From positions 434,001-498,000 of the forward strand of contig NZ_JAINZT010000002.1 of the NCBI RefSeq assembly GCF_020166515.1: a DNA stretch of 64,000 nt, written 5' to 3'. Below are positions 33,808-43,235 of the stretch, in pieces (position 1 is the first letter of the stretch; each line of letters opens with the position of its first letter). Made by a program: the position numbers and the translations under genes. Under the pieces are notes generated by a model. The model did not search any database, had not been told where the DNA came from, and worked only from the letters and a program-made list of their open reading frames with translations. This DNA is from Robertkochia flava (GTDB lineage: Bacteria; Bacteroidota; Bacteroidia; Flavobacteriales; Flavobacteriaceae).

Positions 33808-34257
33808 ATGGTGGAAGTATTTGATGATAATTACTTTATGCGAAAGGCGCTGCAGGAAGCAGAAGAAGCCTTCGAAAAAAATGAAATTCCTGTCGGAGCA
33901 GTGGTCGTGGTAGAAAACCGGATCATCGCCCGGGCGCATAACCTGACGGAGACCCTGAATGACGTTACCGCTCATGCAGAGATGCAAGCCATAACAGCGG
34001 CTGCCAACTTCCTTGGCGGAAAATACCTTAAGGGTTGCACCTTATATGTAACCCTGGAGCCCTGCCAGATGTGTGCCGGAGCCCTCTACTGGAGCCAGAT
34101 CGACCGGATCGTTTACGGGGCCACCGATGAACACCGTGGCTGTGGGGTCATGGGTACTACCCTGCACCCCAAGACCCGCATGCAGGGGGGAGTTATGCAG
34201 GAAGAAGCTTCCCGGCTTATGAAGCGCTTTTTTATTGAGCGCAGAAATCTGAACTAA
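33808..34257 (+). CDS. tadA: tRNA(adenine34) deaminase
   Basis: 149 residues. Converts A34 to inosine in tRNA(Arg)ACG. FMRKALQEAEEAFEKNEIPV is the standard N-terminus; HAEMQAI supplies a Zn His and catalytic Glu, PCQMCAGALYWSQIDRIVYG the two Zn Cys and RNA-binding segment; the C-terminal helix SRLMKRFFIERRN is also typical. Guanine deaminase-like activity is the main alternative but the motif set favours TadA. Confidence 0.9.
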   Translation: MVEVFDDNYFMRKALQEAEEAFEKNEIPVGAVVVVENRIIARAHNLTETLNDVTAHAEMQAITAAANFLGGKYLKGCTLYVTLEPCQMCAGALYWSQIDRIVYGATDEHRGCGVMGTTLHPKTRMQGGVMQEEASRLMKRFFIERRNLN

Positions 34258-34285
34258 AAAAAAATGCACCCCGGGGGGTGCATTT
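34255..34285 (-). terminator. Terminator of the cold-shock gene, overlapping the tadA 3' end
   Basis: Minus strand: AAATGCACCCC pairs with GGGGTGCATTT and continues into T9 made by the A-run 34255-34264. The T-tract overlaps the last codon region of tadA on the other strand. Confidence 0.85.
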
Positions 34286-34308
34286 GTACTACAAAATAAA
34301 ATATATCC

Positions 34309-34503
34309 TTAGCCAATAACTTCCACGTCTGTGGCGGTCATTCCTTTTCTGCCTTCTGATTCTTGATATTCTACTTTGTCACCATCACGAAGTTCGATTC
34401 CGTTCAGATTTGAAACGTGAACGAAAATGTCTTTTCCTGATTGATCATTGGTGATGAATCCATAACCTTTGGATTCGTTGAAAAATTTAACTGTACCAGT
34501 CAT
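34309..34503 (-). CDS. Cold-shock-domain protein (CspA family)
   Basis: 64 residues. TGTVKFFNESKGYGFITND is RNP1-containing (KGYGFI), DIFVHVSNL is RNP2 (FVHV), and DGDKVEYQESEGRKGMTATD completes the five-stranded OB fold. Single-stranded nucleic-acid binding, RNA chaperone. The minus-strand leader has TACCTTTA (34532-34539) as a near-consensus -7 and an AT-rich 5' UTR of about 25-30 bases. Confidence 0.95.
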   Translation of the reverse strand: MTGTVKFFNESKGYGFITNDQSGKDIFVHVSNLNGIELRDGDKVEYQESEGRKGMTATDVEVIG

Positions 34504-34531
34504 TGTAATAAATAATAAAAAATTAAAGCGG

Positions 34532-34539
34532 TAAAGGTA
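34532..34539 (-). promoter_or_regulatory. Predicted -7 element of the cold-shock gene
   Basis: Minus strand TACCTTTA, one mismatch to TAnnTTTG; 28 bases upstream of the start codon. Confidence 0.4.
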
Positions 34540-34588
34540 GGATTAAAATGTTCAGGTCGTGTTAAAAAAATGATATTTAAGTGAAAAA

Positions 34589-34843
34589 TTATTGATTTTC
34601 AGGTTTTTTGTGCTTTCTGTCCTTCATCTTATCGAGGTTTTCCTTTGTGAAAGTATAATCCTTTAGTTTCTTTCCCCGGGACCTGTGAAATATAAAAATC
34701 GGCATGAGGATAAAGGCGGAAGCGAGCACTGCCAGTCCCACGATGCGGTCACCGGTGATATGGTTTCCCTGCCATTTAAAATAATAGCCCACCCCAATGG
34801 CTACAAGGATGGAAAAGAATAAAAATCTCAGGAAATACTTCAT
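34589..34843 (-). CDS. Small membrane protein downstream of the ClC gene
   Basis: 84 residues with two hydrophobic helices (about 4-22 and 36-52) and a basic, Lys-rich C-terminal tail (LDKMKDRKHKKPENQ). It starts 3 bases after the ClC stop, so co-translation is likely. I do not recognise the family; a modulator of the transporter is one idea. Confidence 0.65.
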   Translation of the reverse strand: MKYFLRFLFFSILVAIGVGYYFKWQGNHITGDRIVGLAVLASAFILMPIFIFHRSRGKKLKDYTFTKENLDKMKDRKHKKPENQ

Positions 34844-34846
34844 AAA

Positions 34847-36646
34847 CTATCGGGTTAAATGGATGAGCTTTCGGCGGTAGGCCGTGAGTAATTTTGATTT
34901 GGAAACGAATCCGTAATATTTTCCGTCTTTGATCACAGGCAGGTTCCAGGCACCACTGTCCTGGAATTTCTTCATGACCCGGGTCATTTTGTCCTTTTGG
35001 ATCCTGATCACCGCCGGCGGGTTGTTCATCAGGTCCTGGGCAGTGATCTCGTTGTACAGTTTTTGATCGAACATGACCGGTCTGAGGTCATCCATGAGTA
35101 TAATGCCTTCAAGATAATGCGTTTCCCGGTTGAGTACCGGGAAAATGTTTCGTTTCGACTTTACTATGGCCTCCTTCACGATCTGCCCCAGGTTCATATC
35201 CGGATAAACCGGAATAAAATTGGTCTCCACCACACTTTCTATATCCATAAGGGTGAGTACGGCATGATCCTTATTGTGTGTGATCAGATCTCCTTTTCTG
35301 CCGAGCTCCATGGCATATACCGAGTGGGGTACGAAATACCGGGTGATCCAATAGGACATAGCTGCTGTGATCATTAGCGGCACGAACAGGTCGTACCCTC
35401 CGGTGAGTTCAGCGATAAGGAATATGGCAGTAAGCGGAGCGTGTAACACCCCGGCCAGAAGCCCGGCCATACCTACCAGGGTAAAGTTACTGGTAGAGAT
35501 CACCTTGGGAAAAATGTTAAGGGTGTTAATAAGCAGTGCCAGGCAGTAGCCCATGATGCTTCCCATGAACAGGGTAGGGGCAAAAATTCCACCTACGCCT
35601 CCCGCTCCGAAGGTGAGGGCTGCCGCTACGATCTTAAAAATAACCAGTCCTGCCAGAAGTCCTATGATGACCCAGGCATTGTTGAGGTCCAGGTTGAATA
35701 TATTCTTTTGCAGTGCTACTTCCGGCTGGTCCTGTATGAGGTGGTTGATCACATCAAAACCCTCCCCGTATAAGGGGGGGATAAGAAAGAGCAGTAACCC
35801 GAAGGCCAACCCTCCGGTAAGAAGGCGTTTAAGAGGGCTTCCGATCTTTTCAAAGTAGATGGCGATATTCTCGTATACCCTGGAGAAATACACGGAAGTA
35901 AATGCCGCTACCACTCCCAGAATAACATAGTAGGGTAGGTCTCCGATGGTAAAGGTCTCTGTGATACGGAAGGGTAAAATAATATCGTTTCCAAAAAAGA
36001 AGTAGGACGTGATCACTCCCGAAAGGGATGCCAGCAGGAGCGGAAGCAGGGATGCCAGGGTGAGATCCAGGCTGAAGACTTCTATGGCGAAAATGATGGC
36101 GGCAATCGGGGCTTTAAAGATAGATGACATGGCCCCGGCAGCAGCACATCCTATCAATAACATACGAGACGCCTGGTTGGTATGCAGCAGGCGCGAAAGA
36201 TTGGAACTTATGGCAGCCCCCGTTGCAACGGTAGGACCTTCAAGTCCTACAGATCCTCCGAATCCCACGGTGATCGGGGCAGTGAGCAAGCTTCCGAACA
36301 TCTGGAATCGCTTCATGATACCTTTGCGTTTGGATATGGCAAAAAGGGTGGAGGGAATACCATGGCTTACCTTGTTTCTTATTACATAGGTAATCATGAG
36401 CAGGGTGAGGGTGAAGCCGATAATCGGAAACACAAAATAAAATGCGAGCTGTAGGTTGCCCAGGGCAGAAATATTGAGCAGCACCTCGATAAAATGAGTG
36501 AGGTTCTTTAAGGTGACCGCAGCAAGACCAGAGGCGAGTCCTACAATAATGCTGAGGATGTAAATGAAATTTTTATCAGAGATATGTTTGTACTTCCATA
36601 TCAGGAAGCGGGTAAACAGGTTTTTCTTTGACTTTGATCTCGTCAT
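34847..36646 (-). CDS. ClC-family chloride channel/transporter with tandem CBS domains
   Basis: 599 residues. Membrane part about 25-440; SHGIPST (94-100) at the first anion-site loop, GLEGPT (134-139) with the gating Glu136, IFAIEVF around 185-191, GAGGVGGIFAPTLFMGS, and SVYAMEL with the anion-coordinating Tyr. The C-terminal ~150 residues carry two CBS motifs (MNLGQIVKEAIVKSKRNIFP and the final VMKKFQDSGAWNLPVIKDGK). The site of the intracellular proton Glu of exchangers is Val190, as in channel-type ClCs, and the selectivity Ser is His95. It is headed by its own promoter downstream of the aspS terminator. Confidence 0.92.
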   Translation of the reverse strand: MTRSKSKKNLFTRFLIWKYKHISDKNFIYILSIIVGLASGLAAVTLKNLTHFIEVLLNISALGNLQLAFYFVFPIIGFTLTLLMITYVIRNKVSHGIPSTLFAISKRKGIMKRFQMFGSLLTAPITVGFGGSVGLEGPTVATGAAISSNLSRLLHTNQASRMLLIGCAAAGAMSSIFKAPIAAIIFAIEVFSLDLTLASLLPLLLASLSGVITSYFFFGNDIILPFRITETFTIGDLPYYVILGVVAAFTSVYFSRVYENIAIYFEKIGSPLKRLLTGGLAFGLLLFLIPPLYGEGFDVINHLIQDQPEVALQKNIFNLDLNNAWVIIGLLAGLVIFKIVAAALTFGAGGVGGIFAPTLFMGSIMGYCLALLINTLNIFPKVISTSNFTLVGMAGLLAGVLHAPLTAIFLIAELTGGYDLFVPLMITAAMSYWITRYFVPHSVYAMELGRKGDLITHNKDHAVLTLMDIESVVETNFIPVYPDMNLGQIVKEAIVKSKRNIFPVLNRETHYLEGIILMDDLRPVMFDQKLYNEITAQDLMNNPPAVIRIQKDKMTRVMKKFQDSGAWNLPVIKDGKYYGFVSKSKLLTAYRRKLIHLTR

Positions 36647-36663
36647 TACCGGTGTAATATATT

Positions 36664-36671
36664 CAAAGCTA
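36664..36671 (-). promoter_or_regulatory. Predicted -7 element of the ClC gene
   Basis: Minus strand TAGCTTTG, full consensus, 17 bases before the start codon and just after the aspS terminator. Confidence 0.5.
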
Positions 36672-36685
36672 GGAAATAAAAGGAG

Positions 36686-36719
36686 AAAAAGGCTGCCTTA
36701 CTTGTATTAAGGCAGCCTT
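36686..36719 (-). terminator. Rho-independent terminator of aspS
   Basis: Minus strand AAGGCTGCCTTA pairs perfectly with TAAGGCAGCCTT around a 7-base loop and runs into T5. Confidence 0.9.
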
Positions 36720-36728
36720 GCAGGATTA

Positions 36729-38477
36729 TTATTTCTTTAGAGCGATATGCAATTCGGTTAGCTGCTCTTCGTCCAGACGTGCAGGGGCGTCGATCATGAC
36801 ATCCCTTCCGGAATTGTTCTTAGGGAAGGCAATATAATCTCTGATCGATTCCTGACCTCCCAGGATGGCGGTAAGTCTGTCGAATCCGAAGGCGATCCCA
36901 CCATGAGGGGGCGCACCGTACTGGAAGGCATCCATAAGGAACCCGAATTGTTCCCTGGCTTCTTCCTCGGTAAATCCAAGATGTTTGAACATCAGGCTTT
37001 GTAAGCCTTTATCGAATATACGAATGGATCCTCCGCCGATCTCGTTCCCGTTAAGCACCAGGTCATAGGCGTTGGCACGAACGGCGCCGGGATCGCTCTC
37101 CAGTTTGGCGATGTCTTCAGTTTTTGGGGAGGTAAACGGATGGTGCATGGCGTGATAACGCTCGGTATCTTCATCCCATTCCAGTAATGGGAAATCGACC
37201 ACCCATAACGGTGCAAACTCACTTGCTTTACGCAATCCCAGACGTTCTGCCATCTCCATTCTCAGCGCGCTGAGCTGTGGACGTACTTTTCTGGTGTCTC
37301 CGGAAAGCACACAGATCAGGTCTCCGGGTTTTGCCCCGGTGGCCTCTGCCCATGCGGCCAGGTCTTCCTGGTCGTAAAATTTGTCTACCGACGACTTGAA
37401 GCTGCCATCTTCATTGTATTTTACATAGACCATACCGAGAGCTCCCACCTGCGGGCGCTTTACCCAGTCAATAAGGTTGTCGATCTCTTTACGGGTATAG
37501 GCGGCTCCCCCGGGAACGGCAATACCCACCACGAGTTCGGCCTCGTTGAAGATTTTGAAGTCCTTGTGTTGGGCAACCGCATTGAGTTCTCCGAACTCCA
37601 TGCCAAAGCGGATATCCGGTTTATCATTCCCATAGCGCTTCATGGCCTCATCATAAGTCATTCTTGGAAAGGTGCCGGTCTCCACACCTTTTAATTCTTC
37701 CAGCAGGTGTCTTGTAAGGCCTTCAAAAGTGTTCAGTATATCTTCCTGATTCACAAAGGCCATTTCACAATCGATCTGGGTGAACTCCGGTTGCCTGTCG
37801 GCGCGGAGGTCTTCGTCCCGGAAACACTTTACGATCTGGAAGTATTTATCCATCCCGCCCACAATAAGCAATTGCTTAAAGGTTTGGGGCGACTGCGGCA
37901 GGGCATAAAATTGCCCCTCATTCATTCTGGAAGGTACCACAAAATCACGGGCGCCTTCAGGAGTCGATTTTATAAGGTAAGGCGTTTCCACCTCAATGAA
38001 TCCTTCCTCAGAAAGGTAGTTTCTCACTTTCATAGCTACCTGGTGACGGAAAACAAGCTTGTTTTTTACCGGGTTTCTTCTAATGTCCAGGTAGCGGTAT
38101 TTCATACGAAGGTCTTCGCCTCCATCGGTCTCGTCTTCAATCGTGAACGGAGGTACCTCGGCCTTGTTCAACACCACCAGTTCCTTCACCAGGATCTCGA
38201 TATCCCCGGTAGGGATATTGTTATTCTTGGATTCCCGTTCAATGACCTCCCCTTTCACCTGGATAACGAATTCGCGCCCCAGGGAGTCTGCGGTCTCAAA
38301 AACCGCCTTTGGAGTTCTCTCTTCATCAAATATAAGCTGGGTGATGCCGTAACGGTCCCTGATATCCACCCAGATCATAAATCCCTTGTTTCTTATTTTT
38401 TGTACCCATCCCGACAGGGTAACTTCTTTGCTGATGTCTGCGGCTCTGAGTTGCCCGCAGGTATGACTTCTGTACAT
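36729..38477 (-). CDS. aspS: Aspartyl-tRNA synthetase
   Basis: 582 residues from the ATG at 38477 ([19 protein letters not shown]). The upstream ATG at 38492 would sit only 7 bases from the -7 element and adds five residues without family counterpart. OB-fold anticodon domain ([20 protein letters not shown]), class II motifs [38 protein letters not shown] (motif 2) and [16 protein letters not shown] (motif 3), and the bacterial GAD insertion about 290-430. Charges tRNA(Asp), possibly also tRNA(Asn). Confidence 0.97.
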   Translation of the reverse strand: MYRSHTCGQLRAADISKEVTLSGWVQKIRNKGFMIWVDIRDRYGITQLIFDEERTPKAVFETADSLGREFVIQVKGEVIERESKNNNIPTGDIEILVKELVVLNKAEVPPFTIEDETDGGEDLRMKYRYLDIRRNPVKNKLVFRHQVAMKVRNYLSEEGFIEVETPYLIKSTPEGARDFVVPSRMNEGQFYALPQSPQTFKQLLIVGGMDKYFQIVKCFRDEDLRADRQPEFTQIDCEMAFVNQEDILNTFEGLTRHLLEELKGVETGTFPRMTYDEAMKRYGNDKPDIRFGMEFGELNAVAQHKDFKIFNEAELVVGIAVPGGAAYTRKEIDNLIDWVKRPQVGALGMVYVKYNEDGSFKSSVDKFYDQEDLAAWAEATGAKPGDLICVLSGDTRKVRPQLSALRMEMAERLGLRKASEFAPLWVVDFPLLEWDEDTERYHAMHHPFTSPKTEDIAKLESDPGAVRANAYDLVLNGNEIGGGSIRIFDKGLQSLMFKHLGFTEEEAREQFGFLMDAFQYGAPPHGGIAFGFDRLTAILGGQESIRDYIAFPKNNSGRDVMIDAPARLDEEQLTELHIALKK

Positions 38478-38499
38478 AGATCTTAAATGCATTTGAGGT

Positions 38500-38508
38500 G
38501 CAAAGGTA
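38500..38508 (-). promoter_or_regulatory. Predicted -7 element of aspS
   Basis: Minus strand TACCTTTGC, full consensus, 22 bases before the preferred start; supports starting at 38477. Confidence 0.55.
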
Positions 38509-38713
38509 AGAAGTTATACAGATAAATGGACTAAAGATTTTAGGAGGTAATCAGGAGGCCAAAAATGGAGGTTAGCTATTAAAATGCGCCTGGAATTCAG
38601 AGGAATGAAATAAAAATAACCGCCTTTCAATAGTGATTTTCTTTGTAAAAATTGATGAAATATATCAAAATGATTTAAATTACGTACAATTAGTCAAACC
38701 AAACAAACAAATT

Positions 38714-41632
38714 ATGAATCAAAAAGCGTTAAAGAGAATCATTTTCTTTGGTCTCTTAGTACTTCCGTTTTTAGGATTTTCCCAGGGAGAGGTCACCGGT
38801 ACGGTAACCGATGCCGACATGGGGACACCATTGCCGGGAGTAAGTGTGATCATTAAGGGGACAACCCGGGGAGTTTCGAGTAATTTTGATGGAGAGTATT
38901 CCATTACCATTGACGAATTCCCTGCAACCCTTATTTATTCGTATGTAGGTTTTCAAACCGTGGAAAGACGGGTTACCGGTCCCACCTCAGTGGATGTAAC
39001 CATGAATATGGAGGCTACGGGATTGGAAGAAGTCGTTGTAACGGGACTTGGATCGTCGGTAAAGCGGGCGAACCTTGCCAATGCCGTTTCTACGGTTTCC
39101 TCAGAAGAACTGGTGGGAACCACCGCCCAACCCACACTTGACGGAGCCTTATACGGAAAGTTGACAGGGGTAAACATCGTATCCGCATCCGGAGCCCCGG
39201 GTGGAGGTATCGCGATGCGATTACGGGGTATTTCCTCGATCAATGGGAACAACCAGCCATTATTTATTATCGACGGGGTGTATGTGAACAACGCAGAGAT
39301 CCCTTCCGGGCTCCGCTTTGCTTCGGGAGCCAACCAGGGTAACGAGGAGAACTCCTCGAACCGTATTGCCGATCTGGACCCCAATGATATTGAGAATATT
39401 GAGGTCTTAAAAGGAGCTTCTGCTGCAGCCATTTACGGTACCCGTGCAAATGCGGGGGTGGTAATCATCACGACCAAAAGAGGTAGGGAAGGAAAAACAG
39501 ATATTCGTTTTAGTCAGGATGTCGGTTTTAACACCATCATCAAAAAACTCGGGATGCGAAACTGGACCCGCGACAAGGTGGTGGAAGTCTTCGGAGAGGA
39601 TGAGGCATTGCTGTACGACCAGGCCATTGCAGAGAACGGATCCCTTTACGACTACGAAGAGGCCATCTACGGAGAGCAAGGCCTGATCACCGATACCCGG
39701 TTGAGTGCCAGTGGTGGGGGTGAAAAGACGCAATTCTACCTGGCCACATCCTTGAGAGATGAGGAGGGTATTATAAAAAATACCGGGTTCGAGAGATTTT
39801 CTCTCAGGGCCAATATAGATCATAAGATATCAGAGACCTTCAGTCTTTCGGCTTCCAGTAACTTTGTAAAAAGTGGAGCCAGCCGTAGTTTTACGGGAAA
39901 TGAGAATGAGGGAGGACTGAGTTACGGGTATACCCTGGCCTTTACCCGGCCATGGGTAGATCTTTATCCGGATGCACAAGGCAATTACCCGGATAACCCG
40001 AACTACTCCGGTAACCCGATATTTGTTAGAGATCAGGCCAAGAATGAGGATGTAAACAACCGTTTTATCCAGGGCATGAAACTGACAACAAATTTCCTGA
40101 ATACCGATAACCATAAGGTTCGTTTGATTCTTAACGGAGGTGCTGACTTCCTGGCCAACGAAACCTTTGTTTATGTTCCGGAAGACCACCAGGCACAGGC
40201 CGGTAACCAAAATGGTTTTATCGGTGCCGGTAGAAATAATTTTGATTTCTACAACTTCCAGGGTATCGCCGTTTGGGATGCATTTCTTGGAGACATCAGC
40301 CTGACCACCCAGGGGGGTATATCCTACCTGGAACAGCAATCAGACCTGATCTTTAATCAGACCACACAGCTAAACTCTGCCCAGGACAATCTTTCCCAGG
40401 GTAGTGCCTTCTTTATAGATCAGACCATTCAGAACGTAAAGGAATTTGGATACTTCTGGCAAACAGAAGCCAACTTTAAGGATCAGTTTATCGGTACCCT
40501 GGGGTATCGTTTGGACAAGTCGACCCTGAACGGAGATCCGAATAAATTCTATGGGTTCCCGAAGGCTTCTGCAGCTGTGAACCTGCATAATTTCGATTTC
40601 TGGGGAATAGATGCTGTAAATCAGTTCAAGCTGAGAGCGGCTTATGGAGAAACAGGGTCTTCTGCTGCATTTGGTAATGTGTTTACCAGCTTAAATGCGG
40701 TGTCTATCGGAGGTTCCGGAGGTACCACCATAGACCCTTCAAAAGGAGACAGTGAGATCGATCCTGAAACTTCAGCGGAATTTGAGGTGGGACTTGATGC
40801 CACCTTCTGGAATAAACTTACCCTTGAATTTACTTTTTACGATCGTAGGGTTCGTGACCTGCTACTGCAGAGATCGCTTGAAACTTCCAGTGGATTTGGT
40901 TCAGAGACCACCAACCTGGCCGACCTGAAGAACACCGGGGTGGAACTGGCGCTTAGGGCTACCGTATTTAACCAGGATAATTTCTTCTGGAATACCGGGG
41001 TACAGTTCTGGAAAAATACCTCAGAGGTAACCCGTCTCGATGTGCCTGCCTTCCCTCTGCCGGGGGCCGGATTTGGATTAGGACTGGGTACTTTTTATAT
41101 TGAAGAAGGAAAGCCTGTAACCCAATTGGTGGGGAACATCGATGGGGTACCTACCCAGGTGGGTAATACAGAGCCGGATTTCCAAATGACCTTTAACAAC
41201 CAGTTCACTTTCTTCAATCACTGGGACCTGTCGTTCCTGCTGCATTGGAAGGCGGGTGGTGAGAACCTGAACCTCTCGAGACTGTTATCGGATCTTGGGC
41301 AAACCACCCCGGATCTGGACACGCCTGAAGGTCAGGAGCGCCTTACCCAGGGATTTGTGGCTACCCGATTTGTGGAGCCTGCAGAATACCTGAGAATGCG
41401 GGAGCTTGCGCTTTACTACAGGTTGAATGGAGATCAGCTGGGCTGGTTGGGAGAGACCATTAGCGGAATCAAACTGGGGCTAAGCGCCAGAAACCTGTTT
41501 ACCATTACCGATTACAGCAGTTACGATCCTGAAACTTCTGTAAATGGTAGTGCCGGACTTTCCACAGGAATAGAGGTGACTCCTTTCCCGAGCTCTAAGC
41601 AATATTATTTTCACCTAAGAGTTAACTTCTAA
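38714..41632 (+). CDS. SusC/RagA-family TonB-dependent outer-membrane transporter
   Basis: 972 residues from the ATG at 38714; the longer frame lacks a signal peptide. Signal (RIIFFGLLVLPFLGFSQ), carboxypeptidase-D-like regulatory domain about 20-95 (GTVTDADMGTPLPGVSVIIK, FDGEYSITI), plug about 100-230 with LEEVVVTGLGSS, RLRGISSINGNNQPLFIIDG (the SusC signature) and VLKGASAAAIYGTRANAGVV, then a ~740-residue barrel ending YYFHLRVNF. Imports a SusD-bound ligand using TonB-ExbBD energy. Paired with the SusD gene 11 bases downstream. No glycosidase, sulfatase or regulator is adjacent, so the substrate is unknown. Confidence 0.96.
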   Translation: MNQKALKRIIFFGLLVLPFLGFSQGEVTGTVTDADMGTPLPGVSVIIKGTTRGVSSNFDGEYSITIDEFPATLIYSYVGFQTVERRVTGPTSVDVTMNMEATGLEEVVVTGLGSSVKRANLANAVSTVSSEELVGTTAQPTLDGALYGKLTGVNIVSASGAPGGGIAMRLRGISSINGNNQPLFIIDGVYVNNAEIPSGLRFASGANQGNEENSSNRIADLDPNDIENIEVLKGASAAAIYGTRANAGVVIITTKRGREGKTDIRFSQDVGFNTIIKKLGMRNWTRDKVVEVFGEDEALLYDQAIAENGSLYDYEEAIYGEQGLITDTRLSASGGGEKTQFYLATSLRDEEGIIKNTGFERFSLRANIDHKISETFSLSASSNFVKSGASRSFTGNENEGGLSYGYTLAFTRPWVDLYPDAQGNYPDNPNYSGNPIFVRDQAKNEDVNNRFIQGMKLTTNFLNTDNHKVRLILNGGADFLANETFVYVPEDHQAQAGNQNGFIGAGRNNFDFYNFQGIAVWDAFLGDISLTTQGGISYLEQQSDLIFNQTTQLNSAQDNLSQGSAFFIDQTIQNVKEFGYFWQTEANFKDQFIGTLGYRLDKSTLNGDPNKFYGFPKASAAVNLHNFDFWGIDAVNQFKLRAAYGETGSSAAFGNVFTSLNAVSIGGSGGTTIDPSKGDSEIDPETSAEFEVGLDATFWNKLTLEFTFYDRRVRDLLLQRSLETSSGFGSETTNLADLKNTGVELALRATVFNQDNFFWNTGVQFWKNTSEVTRLDVPAFPLPGAGFGLGLGTFYIEEGKPVTQLVGNIDGVPTQVGNTEPDFQMTFNNQFTFFNHWDLSFLLHWKAGGENLNLSRLLSDLGQTTPDLDTPEGQERLTQGFVATRFVEPAEYLRMRELALYYRLNGDQLGWLGETISGIKLGLSARNLFTITDYSSYDPETSVNGSAGLSTGIEVTPFPSSKQYYFHLRVNF

Positions 41633-41643
41633 AGCGAAAAGGA

Positions 41644-42960
41644 ATGAATTACACAATAGATATAAAACGAAAATTTAAGGGGGTATTACTGGCCGGACTC
41701 GCGCTGATGGCGGTCTCCTGTACCTTCGACGAACAAATAGACCCTAACGGCCCCAGTTTGCAGGGGGTGTTAAACAATGCCACCGGGCGACAGCTCAATG
41801 AAATGGTGGTTGGGGTGGAAGCTGCCATGCGTAATGGTATAGCCATCCAAACCACAGGTTCAGGAACCATGGCCAGGGAATTGTACCTCTTTGATGCAGA
41901 TCCCCGGAATACGGGAGACCTGCTCGGGAAGAACGGGAGTACCCTGGATAATAATACGTTCTATTCCACTGCACCGTGGGCAGGGCGTTATCGCGCCATA
42001 AAAAATGCCAACATTCTTATTGAGGCTGTGGCGAATACGGAAAGCATCACTACAGAGGAGGCCAATGCCTATACCGGCTTTGCGAAGACCATTAAGGCGT
42101 ATGAACTTATCCAGGTGTTGAAATCCTATAACAGGGCCCGTGTAGATGTGGCAGATCCTGAGAACCTCGGACCCATACTGGAATTCGGGGAGGCTATGGA
42201 TGCCATACGCGCCCTGCTTGATGAAGGACTGGCCGATCTCAATGCCGCAGGAAGCGAATTTCCGTTTACCCTGGGTGGATTTGAAGGCTTTAATTCTCCA
42301 GCAACCTTTGCCCAATTCAACCGCGGGATTGCCGGAATGGCAGCGGTTTATGATGGCGATGGTCAGGCGGCTCTTAGTGCCCTTGGGAATTCTTACCTCG
42401 ATCTCAACGGGGCTTTTGAAAATGGTCCGAAGCACGTGTTCTCCACCAATGGAGGGGATGTAACTAACCCTTTGTTTAAGATCGTGGATAATAACGGAGA
42501 CCAGATCATTGTTCACGACAGCTGGATCGATGAGGCTGAAGCCGGAGATGAGCGTGTGGCGCTTAAAACGGTGATCCGTGATAACCCTACTTCCCAGGAC
42601 GGACTTAACGGGGCTTACCAGACGGCACTTTATGAATCTAACGTGTCTCCTATTGACATCCTTAGAAATGAAGAATTGATTCTGCTTTATGCAGAGGCCA
42701 ATATGCTCGCAGGAAATCTGCCGGAAGCTGCCAATGCCCTTAATGTTATCAGAAATGAATGGGGCCTTGCAGATACTGGCGCAAGTACCCAGCAAGCATT
42801 AGAGGCCGAGCTTTTAAATCAGAGAAGGTATTCCCTTTGGTGTGAAAATCACAGGATGTTTGACCTGAGAAGGTATGGATTGTCTCAAACCCTTCCGATA
42901 GATCGGGCCGGGGATGTGATCTACAATACACTTCCTGTACCGTTAACAGAAAATGAATAA
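41644..42960 (+). CDS. SusD/RagB-family surface lipoprotein
   Basis: 438 residues with a lipoprotein signal (GLALMAVSC, lipobox around Cys26). TPR-like helices typical of SusD: YRAIKNANILIEAVANTES, GFAKTIKAYELIQVLKSYNR, LLYAEANMLAGNLPEAANAL, and the C-terminal RYSLWCENHRMFDLRRYG. It forms the lid over the SusC barrel and binds the ligand at the cell surface. Somewhat short for the family (usually 450-600). Confidence 0.94.
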   Translation: MNYTIDIKRKFKGVLLAGLALMAVSCTFDEQIDPNGPSLQGVLNNATGRQLNEMVVGVEAAMRNGIAIQTTGSGTMARELYLFDADPRNTGDLLGKNGSTLDNNTFYSTAPWAGRYRAIKNANILIEAVANTESITTEEANAYTGFAKTIKAYELIQVLKSYNRARVDVADPENLGPILEFGEAMDAIRALLDEGLADLNAAGSEFPFTLGGFEGFNSPATFAQFNRGIAGMAAVYDGDGQAALSALGNSYLDLNGAFENGPKHVFSTNGGDVTNPLFKIVDNNGDQIIVHDSWIDEAEAGDERVALKTVIRDNPTSQDGLNGAYQTALYESNVSPIDILRNEELILLYAEANMLAGNLPEAANALNVIRNEWGLADTGASTQQALEAELLNQRRYSLWCENHRMFDLRRYGLSQTLPIDRAGDVIYNTLPVPLTENE

Positions 42961-42980
42961 TACGCTTCGTATTCAATAGC

Positions 42981-43007
42981 AAAACCCCTCTTCGGAGGGG
43001 TTTTTTT
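42981..43007 (+). terminator. Terminator of the susC-susD pair
   Basis: AAAACCCCTC-TTCG-GAGGGGTTTTTTT, a stem closed by a TTCG tetraloop and followed by T7. Confidence 0.95.
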
Positions 43008-43192
43008 ATGGGAGAGAAGAAATTAACGGAAAGTGACATTCATTTACGTAAGGAGTTGAAAATCAATAATAAGGAAAAACATAAAGAATCAGTGTGTTGT
43101 AATTACTGATAAGCATTCCGGATTAGGATTACAAATCTGCTCCAATGTTAACTTAATGTTACCAAAAGGTTTCAAAAGTTTAAAATTATCGC

Positions 43193-43200
43193 TATATTTG
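43193..43200 (+). promoter_or_regulatory. Predicted -7 element of the MORN-repeat gene
   Basis: TATATTTG, full consensus, 35 bases before the ATG at 43236. Confidence 0.5.
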
Positions 43201-43235
43201 TTACTATAATGTAAAAGAAAGAAAGTCCTAAAGTC

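Noticed and set aside
37707-38486. 259-codon plus-strand frame
   Set aside because: Antisense to aspS; the sense frame has all class II synthetase motifs.
41860-42795. 311-codon minus-strand frame
   Set aside because: Antisense to susD.
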